Assembly: GCF_900143005.1 (NCBI RefSeq)
Contig: NZ_FRCS01000008.1
Location: forward strand, 124,001-188,000
DNA length: 64,000 bases
Direction of reading: 5' to 3'
Origin: Cryptosporangium aurantiacum
GTDB lineage: Bacteria > Actinomycetota > Actinomycetes > Mycobacteriales > Cryptosporangiaceae
Positions 28,533 to 36,958 of the stretch are shown here, one piece after another. Made by a program: the position numbers and the translations under genes. How positions within the stretch are numbered: the first letter of the stretch is position 1; every line of letters begins with the position of its first letter. The notes beneath the pieces were generated by a model, which saw nothing but the letters and a program-made list of their open reading frames with translations, searched no databases and was not told the origin of the DNA.

Positions 28533-29521
28533 CCGGAACTCCTGGGCGTCCGCATCGGGGTAGACGTGACAACGGCCTGGACGCGACCGAGTTCGTGCCG
28601 CTCGCCGACGTCGACCCGCGGATCGGCGAGCACCTGCTCGACGTCCTCGGCATCGTCGGCATCGCCGCGTACCTGGCGCCGAGCGCCGACCTGAACCCGG
28701 TCGTCCGGTCGACGTCGCTGCCTGCCCGGCCGACCGACCGGCTCTGGGTCGACCGCGACCGGCTGGACGAGGCCCGCGGCCTGCTCGAGGCGGTGCAGGA
28801 GGACGACGCGGCCGGTGGGCCCGGGTCCGGCCTGCCGACGACGCCGACGCAGCCGCTGGAGATCGACATCGATGTCGAGTGGGAGCGGATCGTCGCCGGG
28901 TACGACGCGACCGCCGCGCCCGACCGTCCGAGCCGCCGCGCGGTGCCCGATCCGCCCGACTCACCCGAGCCGTCCCAGTCGCCAGGGCCCGAATCCGCGT
29001 CCGACGTAGTGGACGCTCCGGCGCTGACCGATCCGGCCGCCGATCCGCTGCCGATCCGCACCCCGGGTGAGGCCGACCAGCCGGTGCGGCCCGATCCGGC
29101 GGCGTCCGACCGGGCACCCGACCCGCCGACGACCGTCGAGCCTCCCGCGGACCCGACGGCGCCACCGGCGGAGCCCGGCCCGGAGAAGCCTCGCTCACCG
29201 GAGGCGGAGCAGCGTCCTCTCGGGCGGGACCGGCTGACCGGCACCGACGCGCCACCGACAGACTTCCCGACCGACGAGGACGAGGGATACGAGCCGCCAC
29301 CGCCACCGCCGCTCCCCCGGCTGTCCGCGCCGGTCGTCGGTGCGCTGCTGGCGATCGCGGCCGGGTTGGTGCTGCTGTTCCGGTCGGACACGCTCGGGCT
29401 CAGCGAGCAGGTGCGGCTGCTGCTGGCGCTCTGCGGCATCCTCGGCGGTGCCGGTGCGCTGGTGTGGCGTCTGCGGGACGGTTGGAACGAGGACGACCCG
29501 GACGACGGAGCGGTGGTCTAA
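28529..29521 (+). CDS. Hypothetical protein with Asp/Pro-rich linker and two C-terminal membrane helices
   Basis: A 330-residue protein in three parts. Residues 20-90 have the pattern IGEHLLDVLGIVGIAAYLAP and LWVDRDRLDEARGLLEAV, which resembles the DUF2007 putative signal-transducing fold. Residues 100-255 are Pro/Asp/Glu-rich and likely disordered. The C terminus has two membrane helices (APVVGALLAIAAGLVLLF and LLLALCGILGGAGALVW) and an acidic end. It is translationally coupled to the esterase by ATGA. The function is unknown. Confidence 0.72.
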   Translation: MTGTPGRPHRGRRDNGLDATEFVPLADVDPRIGEHLLDVLGIVGIAAYLAPSADLNPVVRSTSLPARPTDRLWVDRDRLDEARGLLEAVQEDDAAGGPGSGLPTTPTQPLEIDIDVEWERIVAGYDATAAPDRPSRRAVPDPPDSPEPSQSPGPESASDVVDAPALTDPAADPLPIRTPGEADQPVRPDPAASDRAPDPPTTVEPPADPTAPPAEPGPEKPRSPEAEQRPLGRDRLTGTDAPPTDFPTDEDEGYEPPPPPPLPRLSAPVVGALLAIAAGLVLLFRSDTLGLSEQVRLLLALCGILGGAGALVWRLRDGWNEDDPDDGAVV

Positions 29522-29601
29522 GACTCTTTCCCGGACGGACACGTGGCCGCCGCGAGCCGGTAGCGCGCATCCCTCACCGTGGACGGTGGGAGGTGGTCCC
29601 G

Positions 29602-29862
29602 ATGGTCGGCACGCTCACTCCGCACAGACACACACGAGTACTCGCGCTCTGGTGCACGCTTACCGGGCACGACCCCGACTGGTTCGACGAGCCCGAGCGG
29701 GAGGCGCTGCTGGCGCGGACCGAGGTCGCGGCGCTGGCCGAGGTGCCCGACGCGGTGCTGATGGACGCCGGGCTGGCGGTGCGGCGTGGGACGTCGCTCC
29801 CGCTGGAACGGTGGCTCGCCGCGGTACGGGTGGTTCGCCCGGCGGCCCGCGTCAGCGCCTGA
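29602..29862 (+). CDS. Small hypothetical protein (86 residues)
   Basis: An 86-residue soluble protein rich in Ala, Arg, Glu and Asp, with the segment LTGHDPDWFDEPEREALLAR and a helix LPLERWLAAVRVVRP. ATG 29602 is chosen because GGGAGG lies 8 nt upstream; the longer frame overlaps the previous gene. It has no membrane segment and I do not recognise the family. It is the last gene of a plus-strand run and converges on the EEP-family gene. Confidence 0.55.
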   Translation: MVGTLTPHRHTRVLALWCTLTGHDPDWFDEPEREALLARTEVAALAEVPDAVLMDAGLAVRRGTSLPLERWLAAVRVVRPAARVSA

Positions 29863-29869
29863 CGCCGAA

Positions 29870-29902
29870 CCTCAGCGCCTGACCGGACGTCAGCGCGTGA
29901 GG
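29870..29902. terminator. Imperfect hairpin at a convergent junction
   Basis: Fourteen-base arms (CCTCAGCGCCTGAC against its complement with two mismatches) flank a five-base loop. The hairpin spans the gap between the 86-residue protein and the end of the EEP gene. The surrounding sequence repeats CAGCGCCTGAC, suggesting local duplication. Confidence 0.4.
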
Positions 29903-30636
29903 CCGAACTCCGCTACCAGCGGCCGGTGGTCGCTGGCCCGGGTGACCTCCGGCGTGTCGAGCACCTGGTAGCCGCGGGCCGGTACGCCGGGCGAGACGAA
30001 CAACGCGTCGATGCGGCGACGCGGAGACCGGGTGCTGAACGTCGGTGTCGGGTCGTCGGCGCCGACGTCGACCAGCCGTTCGGTGAGCGCGCGCCAGGCC
30101 GGGCCGTCGGCGGTCTCGTTGACGTCGCCGGCGACCACGGTCGGCTCGTCGCCGGGCACGGCGTCCAGCAGCACCGGGACGTGCGCGGCCCGTTCCGGAC
30201 CGGTGAGTCCGAGGTGGACGCCGACGACCGTGAACGGCGCACCGGCCAGCGCGCCCCGGACGACGACCGCCGCCCGTGGATGCTGGAACCGCGTGAACGG
30301 CAGGCGCACCACCGCGGTCTCGCGCACGGTCACCGCCAGCGACGCCAGGACGAGGTTCCCGGACGCGTCGCCGCCACCGCGCACCACGACCAGCCCGCAG
30401 CGGCGGGCCAGCTGCGCCGCACGAGCGCGCCACCGCAGCACGCGCGGTGCCTCCTGAAGGACCACAACGTGTGGTGCGGTGCCCCGGATGGTGCGCGCCA
30501 GAGCGTCCACGTCGTCGCGAAGCCCGCGCACGTTCCAGTTGAGCACCCGCAGCCACACCCGCGGCGCCGCAGGCGCCCCGGCAGCCACCGCGGCCCCAGC
30601 CTCAGCGGCCCCAGCAGGCTCAGCCGCCCCAGCCAT
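29890..30636 (-). CDS. Endonuclease/exonuclease/phosphatase-family protein
   Basis: A protein of about 248 residues with the DNase I-like metallohydrolase fold. The landmarks are LNWNVRGLRDDVDAL (metal-binding Asn), VVLQEAPR (catalytic Glu), VVGVHLGLTG (His), TVVAGDVNETADGP (Asp/Asn) and the final ASDHRPLVAEF (Asp-His pair). All catalytic positions are present. An Ala/Gly-rich N-terminal stretch of about 25 residues precedes the domain. The start ATG at 30636 sits on the stop of the upstream glucokinase gene. Substrates of this fold range from nucleic acids to phosphoinositides, so specificity cannot be given. Confidence 0.85.
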   Translation of the reverse strand: MAGAAEPAGAAEAGAAVAAGAPAAPRVWLRVLNWNVRGLRDDVDALARTIRGTAPHVVVLQEAPRVLRWRARAAQLARRCGLVVVRGGGDASGNLVLASLAVTVRETAVVRLPFTRFQHPRAAVVVRGALAGAPFTVVGVHLGLTGPERAAHVPVLLDAVPGDEPTVVAGDVNETADGPAWRALTERLVDVGADDPTPTFSTRSPRRRIDALFVSPGVPARGYQVLDTPEVTRASDHRPLVAEFGLTR

Positions 30637-31580
30637 CACCGGATGCGCGCGAGGTCGGCCGCGCCGACCAGGCCGGCCTTGTTGCCGAGCGCGGCCATCC
30701 GCACCTCGGCCGCCTCGGTCCGGCCCCGCAGCGCGGTCACCTTCGCGTACGTCTCCCTGGCCGGGATCGACAGCAGGTCACCGGCCTCCGCGACCCCGCC
30801 GCCGAGGATGATGCAGCGCGGGTCCCACGCCGAGACCAGATCGGCCATTCCCCAGCCGAGCCAGTCGCCCAGCTCGCTGAACGAGGCCAGCGACACCGTG
30901 TCGCCCGCCTGTGCGGCCCGGGTCACCATCGGACCGTCGATCGCGTCGACGTCGCCGCCGGCCATCTCCAGCAGCGTCCGCGCGCCGGTCCGGTCGTCCC
31001 TGGCGCGTTCCTTGGCGAACCGGACCAGCGCTTTTCCGCTCGCGTACTGCTCGAAGCAGCCGCTGGCGCCGCAGCCGCACGGGTGCCCGTCCGGCACCAC
31101 CCGCACGTGGCCGAACTCCGCGGCCATGCCGAACTCGCCGCGGTAGACCTCGCCGTTGACGACAGCGCCACCGCCGATGCCGGTACCGACCGTGATCAGC
31201 AGTAGGTGGTGCTGGTCGCGTCCGGCGCCGAACCGGTACTCGGCCCAGGCCGCCGCGTTCGCGTCGTTCTCGACGACGACCGGCAGGTCGACCCGCTCCT
31301 GAATCCGGTCGCGCAGCGGCTCCCGGCGCCACGCCAGGTTCGGCGCGTGCAGCACGACCGACCGAGATGCATCGATCCAGCCCGCTGCGCCGACGCCCAC
31401 CGCTTCGATCGCGTAGTCCTCGTCCAGCTCGCGGACGACCTCGGCGATGACCCGCGCGGTGTCGTTGACGTCCTGGCTGGGCGTGGGACGCCGCACCGTA
31501 GCCAGTACCTCACCCTCCGGAGTAACTACTCCGGCCAGCACCTTGGTTCCTCCGACGTCGACTCCGACAGTCAGCGTCAC
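30636..31580 (-). CDS. glk: ROK-family glucokinase
   Basis: A 314-residue cytosolic kinase phosphorylating glucose with ATP (or polyphosphate in some relatives). The ATP-binding start is GVDVGGTKVLAGVV, the catalytic Asp lies in VENDANAAAWAEYRFG, TVGTGIGGG follows, and the ROK zinc signature is EFGHVRVVPDG then PCGCGASGCFEQ. GTG 31580 is the start, with GAGG about 7 nt upstream. It resembles Streptomyces GlkA, which is central to carbon catabolite control. It is coupled to the EEP-family gene by overlapping stop and start codons. Confidence 0.92.
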   Translation of the reverse strand: MTLTVGVDVGGTKVLAGVVTPEGEVLATVRRPTPSQDVNDTARVIAEVVRELDEDYAIEAVGVGAAGWIDASRSVVLHAPNLAWRREPLRDRIQERVDLPVVVENDANAAAWAEYRFGAGRDQHHLLLITVGTGIGGGAVVNGEVYRGEFGMAAEFGHVRVVPDGHPCGCGASGCFEQYASGKALVRFAKERARDDRTGARTLLEMAGGDVDAIDGPMVTRAAQAGDTVSLASFSELGDWLGWGMADLVSAWDPRCIILGGGVAEAGDLLSIPARETYAKVTALRGRTEAAEVRMAALGNKAGLVGAADLARIR

Positions 31581-31748
31581 GCGCGCCTCACCACACCAAT
31601 GCACCTTCCCGTGAGTGCAACGGCGCCGGTCAGAATCTCCGGCGTTCACCGGCGTGCGGCCGGTTCCGTCGCAGCGTATGGCACGCCGGTCAGGCGGTGT
31701 CGATCGCTCCACCCGTGGCGTACGGTTCTGCCTTTTTTCGGCTGTGGC

Positions 31749-32009
31749 TCAGCCGATATCGATGCGCTCCACCGGCGGATCGTCGTCGTCAGTCTCCGCG
31801 GCGGCGCGCTCACCGACCACGGTGGCCACCTCGGCGACCACGCGCAGCAGGTCGGCGCCGGCCACCGCCGCGTCCGCCACCGCGCCGGAGAACCGGGCCA
31901 CGAGCTCGGGCGGCAGTTCCGGCGCACCGGCGCCCCGGACACGCTGCAACAGCGCCTCGGCGAACCGGACGGCCTCGTCGACCAGCGGCCCCGGCGGCGG
32001 GACGGTCAT
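31749..32009 (-). CDS. Small hypothetical protein coupled to the ArsA-like ATPase
   Basis: An 86-residue protein: MTVPPPGPLVDEAVRFAEAL, then amphipathic helices (LVARFSGAVADAAVAGADLL) and an acidic C terminus ending DDDDPPVERIDIG. It has no membrane helix. ATG 32009 overlaps the stop of the ATPase gene by ATGA. In mycobacteria a small gene of unknown function (Rv2183c) takes the same place next to the ArsA homologue, which supports it being real. The function is unknown. Confidence 0.7.
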   Translation of the reverse strand: MTVPPPGPLVDEAVRFAEALLQRVRGAGAPELPPELVARFSGAVADAAVAGADLLRVVAEVATVVGERAAAETDDDDPPVERIDIG

Positions 32010-33256
32010 GCGTCCCCACCTCCGACGGCGGACGAACCCGCCGACGAACCGGCCGGCGAACCCGCCGACGAACCGGCGGACGAACCCGCCGACGCACCGG
32101 CCTGTGCCGCCGCGAACCGCACCTCGAGCCGTCCGTCCTGCAGCGTCGCACCGGCGACCGAACGCCGCCGGAGCACCTCGGGCAGCGCCAGCAGCCTGCG
32201 CCGGCCGGCGACGGTGAGAATCAGCTCGTCGGCGACCCGCGACAGCGCGATCTCCGAACGGTCGGCCAGCGGCACCGCGACCGAGAGGACCGTGCCGTCC
32301 AGCCGCAGCGGTGGTTCGACCGGGACGGCGGCAACCGGGTCGGTGTCGGCGCCGTACAGCTCGAACGCGAGGGCGGCGAGCGCCTCGGTTCCGACCGGCT
32401 CGACCGGCAAGTACGGGACGGTGCGCAGCGGGACGCCGACGAAGCTCTCCTCGGCCTCGGCGAGGCGCTCGCGCTGCGCGGCGGCCCACCCGGCGCGCCA
32501 GGGGTCGTCACCGTCCGGGATCACCCGGTTGACGACGACGCCGTCGACCACGAACCCGTGCAGCGCCAGCGCGGTGAACGTGCGACGCGCCTCGGCGAGC
32601 ACCACGGCCTCCGGCGTGAGCACGAGCCGGACCGTGCTGGTCAGCGAATCGGTGAGCAGGTTCCGGACGTCGGCGAGCGCGCCCTGAAGCCGCAGTACGG
32701 CGTCGAGCACACCGTCGTCCGGAATAAGCATTTGCAGTTCCCGGCCGAGCACCGGCCGGGCCATCCCGGACAGCCGGCGGTGCAGGGGCGCGAGCCGGTC
32801 GGTGTACCAGCCGAGCACGTCGGGAAGCGTCAGCAGACGGAGCGTCTCCGCGGTCGGCGCGCAGTCGACGACGACCGTGTCCCAGCGCCCGGACCGCGCC
32901 TCCTCGTGCACCGCGAACAGCGCGAACAGGTCGTCGAGCCCGGGCGGCACGACGAGTTCCTCGGCCGCGACGCCGGACAGGCCCCCGTGCCGGAGCACGG
33001 CCGTCAGGTAGTTCCGCAGCGTGCCCCAGTATCGCTCGTACCGCGCCTGCGTATCGACCTGCTGGGCCCAGAGCCCGTCCGTGACGGGCGTCGGCTCGGG
33101 CCCGACCGGGACGTCGAGCGCGTCCGCGAGCGAGTGTGCCGGGTCGGTGGAGACGACCAGCGTCGTGTTCCCGCGTTCGGCTGCCCGGACCGCCGTGGCC
33201 GCCGCGGAGGTGGTCTTGCCGACTCCGCCCTTACCGGTGAAGAGGACTACCCGCAC
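32006..33256 (-). CDS. ArsA/Get3-like anion-transporting ATPase homologue
   Basis: A 416-residue P-loop ATPase of the SIMIBI class. It has FTGKGGVGKTTSAAATAVRA (deviant Walker A with signature Lys), STDPAHSLADALD (switch I), VVDCAPTAETLRLLTLPDVL (switch II) and GVVVNRVIPD. It corresponds in position to Rv2184c. ArsA/Get3 relatives handle tail-anchored proteins or metalloids; the actinobacterial role is unknown. The C terminus is extended by an SAGS-type repeat from 12-bp duplications. GTG 33256 overlaps the preceding SRPBCC gene by 10 nt, indicating coupling. Confidence 0.88.
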   Translation of the reverse strand: MRVVLFTGKGGVGKTTSAAATAVRAAERGNTTLVVSTDPAHSLADALDVPVGPEPTPVTDGLWAQQVDTQARYERYWGTLRNYLTAVLRHGGLSGVAAEELVVPPGLDDLFALFAVHEEARSGRWDTVVVDCAPTAETLRLLTLPDVLGWYTDRLAPLHRRLSGMARPVLGRELQMLIPDDGVLDAVLRLQGALADVRNLLTDSLTSTVRLVLTPEAVVLAEARRTFTALALHGFVVDGVVVNRVIPDGDDPWRAGWAAAQRERLAEAEESFVGVPLRTVPYLPVEPVGTEALAALAFELYGADTDPVAAVPVEPPLRLDGTVLSVAVPLADRSEIALSRVADELILTVAGRRRLLALPEVLRRRSVAGATLQDGRLEVRFAAAQAGASAGSSAGSSAGSPAGSSAGSSAVGGGDA

Positions 33257-33690
33257 GATTCCACGCGCTTCTTCAGGTCCTTGAGCGCGGTGTCCATGAT
33301 CATCTTCTCGGCCTTGCGCCGGAACATGCCGAGCATCGGCATGTTCAGCTCGACGGTGAGTGTGTAGGTGACCGTGGTGGTGCCGTCGCCGTTGTCCTCG
33401 AGGTCGTAGCTGCCGTCCTGGACCTTCATCATCGTGCTCTCGACGAGCGTCCACTCGATCCGGCTGAGGTCCTCGGCGTACGCGTACTCCAGCGTGTATT
33501 CGTCCTTCACCACACCCGCGTCGAGGACGAACCGGGCCTGGTGCGCGTAGCCGTCCTCGTACTCGCTGACGATCTCCACGCTCTTCACCGCGCCCACCCA
33601 CTCCGGGTAGGACGCGAAATCGCTGATGACCGAGGCGATCGTGTCGACCGGTGCGGCGATGCTGATCGACTGCTGGGAAGAGTCCGCCAT
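33247..33690 (-). CDS. SRPBCC/START-fold protein (polyketide-cyclase-like)
   Basis: A 147-residue helix-grip protein: SISIAAPVDTIASVISDFAS, YPEWVGAVKSVEIVSEYEDG, VKDEYTLEYAYAED and the C-terminal MPMLGMFRRKAEKMIMDTAL. This matches Rv2185c and its Streptomyces homologues closely in motif order. The fold binds lipids or other hydrophobic ligands; no catalytic role is established. It lies directly upstream of, and overlaps, the ArsA-like ATPase gene, suggesting that the two proteins work together. Confidence 0.88.
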   Translation of the reverse strand: MADSSQQSISIAAPVDTIASVISDFASYPEWVGAVKSVEIVSEYEDGYAHQARFVLDAGVVKDEYTLEYAYAEDLSRIEWTLVESTMMKVQDGSYDLEDNGDGTTTVTYTLTVELNMPMLGMFRRKAEKMIMDTALKDLKKRVESCG

Positions 33691-33699
33691 GTGCTCTGC

Positions 33700-34515
33700 T
33701 TACCACTCCAGCACGAACGGCTCGCCGGTTGCCCGGAAGTGACCCACGTTGACGCACTCGGTGCGGCCGATCCGCAGGCGGTGCTGGAGCGGCTGGTGGA
33801 CGTGCCCGAACAGCGCGTACCGCGGCTGGTGCTGTTCGATCGCGTTCAGGAGGGCCTCGGACGCCACCTCCGGACGCCGGGTCACGGTGTCCCACCGGAG
33901 CTCCGGCACGGCCGGCGGCACGTGCGAGCAGAGGACGTCGACCGGGCCGAGCGCCGCGACCTTGGCGGCGTACTCCTCGGGTGAGAAGTCCGCTCCGAAC
34001 TGCACGATCGGGGGGCGCGCGCCGGTGGTGCGCCGGGGCTGAGCAGCCGGGAGGACCTTGCGGGGCCAGCCGCCGACAAATCCGAACCGCCAGCCGCCGA
34101 TCTCGACGACCTCCGCGTCGAACATCCGGCGCTTGTCGTCGACGAACTCCGGCCAGAGCTTGGGCATGTCGACGTTGCCGTAGGTGCAGTACGCGGGCGT
34201 GGGCATCACGTCGAACAGCTCGGCGTACTGGGCTTTCGCCGCCTCGGTGATCGCGGCGGACAGCCCGGCCGGATCGCTCATCAGCCGCGCGCCGACCGAG
34301 CGCAGGTCGCCGAACCGGTGTTCCTTGCGCATCTCGGCGAACTCCGCACCGGCCTCCGCGCCGAGCAGGTCGGCCAGGATGCCCTGGGTGGGGTCGGCGT
34401 AGTCGAGGTAGAGCAGCAGGTCGCCGAGGACGACCAGCGCGTCGGCGCCGTCACCGGCTCGCGCCAGGGCGTCGGCCCGACCGTGGACGTCGGACACCAC
34501 GTGGATCCGGGTCAT
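33700..34515 (-). CDS. Calcineurin-like metallophosphoesterase
   Basis: A 271-residue metallophosphoesterase. The motifs come in order: IHVVSDVHGRADAL (Asp, His), LVVLGDLLLYLDY (Asp), CTYGNVDMP (Asn, in place of the usual GNHD), VLCSHVPP (His) and ALFGHVHQP (His-x-His). All metal ligands can be seen. The start ATG overlaps the stop of the upstream SRPBCC gene by ATGA; the longer frame is a shadow. Substrate unknown. Confidence 0.85.
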   Translation of the reverse strand: MTRIHVVSDVHGRADALARAGDGADALVVLGDLLLYLDYADPTQGILADLLGAEAGAEFAEMRKEHRFGDLRSVGARLMSDPAGLSAAITEAAKAQYAELFDVMPTPAYCTYGNVDMPKLWPEFVDDKRRMFDAEVVEIGGWRFGFVGGWPRKVLPAAQPRRTTGARPPIVQFGADFSPEEYAAKVAALGPVDVLCSHVPPAVPELRWDTVTRRPEVASEALLNAIEQHQPRYALFGHVHQPLQHRLRIGRTECVNVGHFRATGEPFVLEW

Positions 34516-34904
34516 ACCGCAGGCTCCCCCGGCTTCCGGCCGGCTTCCAGACGGTCCTTCACGCCCCACCAGACCGCCTTGGCGTGCCGGGCCCTGCGCT
34601 GGTGTTCGGCGGCGGTCTTCCGCCAGTCGTCGATCTGCGCGGGTTCGGTCGTGCTGCCCCTGCGGGTCAGATCGGCCCGGACGAACGTGTGGGCGACGAC
34701 GCCGTCGCCGTACGGCTCGAGCCACACCTCCACGCTGCCGACCAGCGCCCCGGTCGCGCTCCAGCGCACACCGTCGCGCCCGCGATCCATGAACACGGAC
34801 AGGTCGAGGTCCGGCCAGAGGTCGGCGGTGAACCGGGGTTCGCGGATCGCGGCGGACACCACGTCGGGGTCAACGGCGAGGAACGTCTCCTCGATCAGGT
34901 CCAC
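34512..34904 (-). CDS. SRPBCC-family protein, conserved next to fadD15
   Basis: A 130-residue protein with a likely helix-grip fold: VDLIEETFLAVDPDVVSAAI, LWPDLDLSVFMDRGRDGVRW, VEVWLEPYGDGVVAHTFVRA, then a basic C-terminal helix with AAEHQRRARHAKAVWWGVKD. It lies where Rv2186c sits in M. tuberculosis. GTG 34904 is preferred over GTG 34913 because GGGAG is 8 nt before it and only 1 nt before the other. It is translationally coupled to the phosphoesterase. No function is known. Confidence 0.72.
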   Translation of the reverse strand: MDLIEETFLAVDPDVVSAAIREPRFTADLWPDLDLSVFMDRGRDGVRWSATGALVGSVEVWLEPYGDGVVAHTFVRADLTRRGSTTEPAQIDDWRKTAAEHQRRARHAKAVWWGVKDRLEAGRKPGEPAV

Positions 34905-35127
34905 GTGAGGCACTCCCGAAGCATGCCACCAGGCGCACGCCCGGCGGCGTGACCCGCGCCACGCCCGACCCGTCCGAGATACCGTCGATGCGGAAACGGG
35001 TACCTCCGCTCCGAGGGTCGTCGCAGGCCATCGGTACCGTGCGGTTCCGACGCGCCGGGCTCGAAGCCCCGCGTCAGCCCGAACCGGGCTTAACCTGCCA
35101 GCGTCCGGACAGTAGGAAAGCGAGGCC

Positions 35128-36918
35128 GTGGTGCGTGAGTTCGCTCAGCCCGCCGTCTACACGGTGCCCGATGGGGCCGACCTGACCGACATGGTCTGGA
35201 GCGCGGCCGACGAGGTCCCGGAGAAGGTCACGTTCCGCCGCCCGTCCGGGTCCGGCTGGGCCGACGTCACCGCCGCCCAGTTCCGGTCCGAGGTGATCGG
35301 CGTGGCGAAGGGCCTGATCGCGTCCGGTGTCCAGCCGGGCGACCGGATCGGCCTGATGGCCCGCACCCGCTACGAGTGGACGCTCGTCGACTACGCGATC
35401 TGGTCCGCCGGCGCGGTCACCGTGCCGATCTACGAGACCTCGTCGGCCGAGCAGGTCCAGTGGATCCTGGGCGACTCGGGCGCGGTCGGCGTCGTCGTCG
35501 AGTCCTCGGGCCACCAGTCGCTGGTCGAGAGCGTCCGATCGGACCTGCCCGACCTCCGGCGGATCTGGCAGATCGACGCGGACGCGGTGGGCCTGCTCAC
35601 CGCGGACGGGGCATCCGTCGACGACGCGCAGATCGAGGAACGCCGCGCCGCGCTCGGCCCGGCCGACACCGCCACGATCATCTACACCTCCGGCACCACC
35701 GGCCGGCCGAAAGGCTGCGTCCTCACCCACAAGAACCTGCTGTTCGAGGTGGGGAACGCGATCCCGTCGCTGCCGAGCATGTTCCGGGAGGGCGCCTCGA
35801 CGCTCCTGTTCCTGCCGCTGGCGCACGCGTTCGCCCGGCTGATCCAGCTCGGCGCCGTCTACTCGCGGGTCACGCTGGGCCACGCGCCGGACATCAAGAA
35901 CCTGATGGGCGACCTGCAGGAGTTCCGCCCGACGTTCGTGCTGGCCGTGCCGCGGGTGTTCGAGAAGGTCTACAACGGCGCGAAGCAGAAGGCACACGCC
36001 GAGGGCAAGGGCGCGATCTTCGACCGGGCGGACCGGGTGGCGGTCGCGTACAGCGAGTCGCTGGATTCCGGGGGCCCAGGGCTCCTTTTGAAGGCCCAGC
36101 ACGCGCTCTTCGACAAGCTCGTCTACGGCAAGCTCCGGGGCGCGCTCGGCGGCGCCTGCACGCACGCGATCTCCGGTGGCGCCCCGCTGGGCGCCCGGCT
36201 CGCGCACTTCTTCCGCGGGATCGGGCTCTGGGTCTCCGAGGGTTACGGCCTCACCGAGACGTCGCCGGCCACGGCCGCGAACGTCGACAACGCGGTCAAG
36301 CTCGGCACGGTCGGCAGGCCGCTGCCCGGCATGACGGTCCGGATCGCCGACGACGGCGAGGTGCTGATCGCCGGCGACCACGTGTTCGCCGAGTACTGGC
36401 ACAACCCGGAGGCGACCGCGGTCGCGCTCAAGGACGGCTTCTTCCACACCGGTGACCTCGGTGCGCTCGACGACGACGGCTTCCTGACGATCACCGGCCG
36501 CAAGAAGGAGCTGATCGTCACCGCCGCCGGCAAGAACGTCGCTCCGGCCGTGCTGGAGGACCGCATCCGGGCGCACGCGCTGGTGAGCCAGGCGATGGTC
36601 GTCGGCGACGGCAAGCCGTTCATCGGCTGCGTCGTCACGATCGACCCGGACGCGTTCGGACCGTGGAAGGCCAAGCACGACAAGCCCGCTGACGCTACTG
36701 TGGGCGATCTCGCGAACGACCCTGACCTGCGGTCGGAGATTCAGGCTGCGGTGGACGACGCTAACCAGGCCGTGTCGCGCGCCGAAGCGGTCAAGGTTTT
36801 CCGTATCCTCCCCCGCGACTTCACCGAGGAGACGGGCGAACTGACGCCGAGCTTGAAGCTGAAGCGCGCCGTCGTGGAGAAGGAGTACGCCGACGAGATC
36901 GCCGCGATCTACACCTGA
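35128..36918 (+). CDS. fadD15: Long-chain fatty acid-CoA ligase (FadD15-like)
   Basis: A 596-residue AMP-forming ligase activating fatty acids to acyl-CoA. The P-loop is TATIIYTSGTTGRPKGCVLT near 183-202, followed by FLPLAHAFARLIQ, GYGLTETSP (adenine region) and the adenylate-binding HTGDLGALDDDGFLTITGR; the catalytic Lys region is near GELTPSLKLKR. Its position upstream of pimB' matches Rv2187 of M. tuberculosis. It starts at GTG 35128 or GTG 35131 after an AGGAAAG ribosome binding site. It diverges from the SRPBCC/phosphoesterase genes and lies 40 nt upstream of a kinase gene, so the two may be cotranscribed. Confidence 0.95.
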   Translation: MVREFAQPAVYTVPDGADLTDMVWSAADEVPEKVTFRRPSGSGWADVTAAQFRSEVIGVAKGLIASGVQPGDRIGLMARTRYEWTLVDYAIWSAGAVTVPIYETSSAEQVQWILGDSGAVGVVVESSGHQSLVESVRSDLPDLRRIWQIDADAVGLLTADGASVDDAQIEERRAALGPADTATIIYTSGTTGRPKGCVLTHKNLLFEVGNAIPSLPSMFREGASTLLFLPLAHAFARLIQLGAVYSRVTLGHAPDIKNLMGDLQEFRPTFVLAVPRVFEKVYNGAKQKAHAEGKGAIFDRADRVAVAYSESLDSGGPGLLLKAQHALFDKLVYGKLRGALGGACTHAISGGAPLGARLAHFFRGIGLWVSEGYGLTETSPATAANVDNAVKLGTVGRPLPGMTVRIADDGEVLIAGDHVFAEYWHNPEATAVALKDGFFHTGDLGALDDDGFLTITGRKKELIVTAAGKNVAPAVLEDRIRAHALVSQAMVVGDGKPFIGCVVTIDPDAFGPWKAKHDKPADATVGDLANDPDLRSEIQAAVDDANQAVSRAEAVKVFRILPRDFTEETGELTPSLKLKRAVVEKEYADEIAAIYT

Positions 36919-36958
36919 CGACGACACCCGCCCCGGCCGGTCGGCCTGGCTCCGCCGG

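Noticed and set aside
32006-33895. Extended start for the ArsA-like ATPase
   Set aside because: The extra 213 residues are a shadow of the SRPBCC gene in another frame; the family starts at VRVVLFTGKGGVGK.
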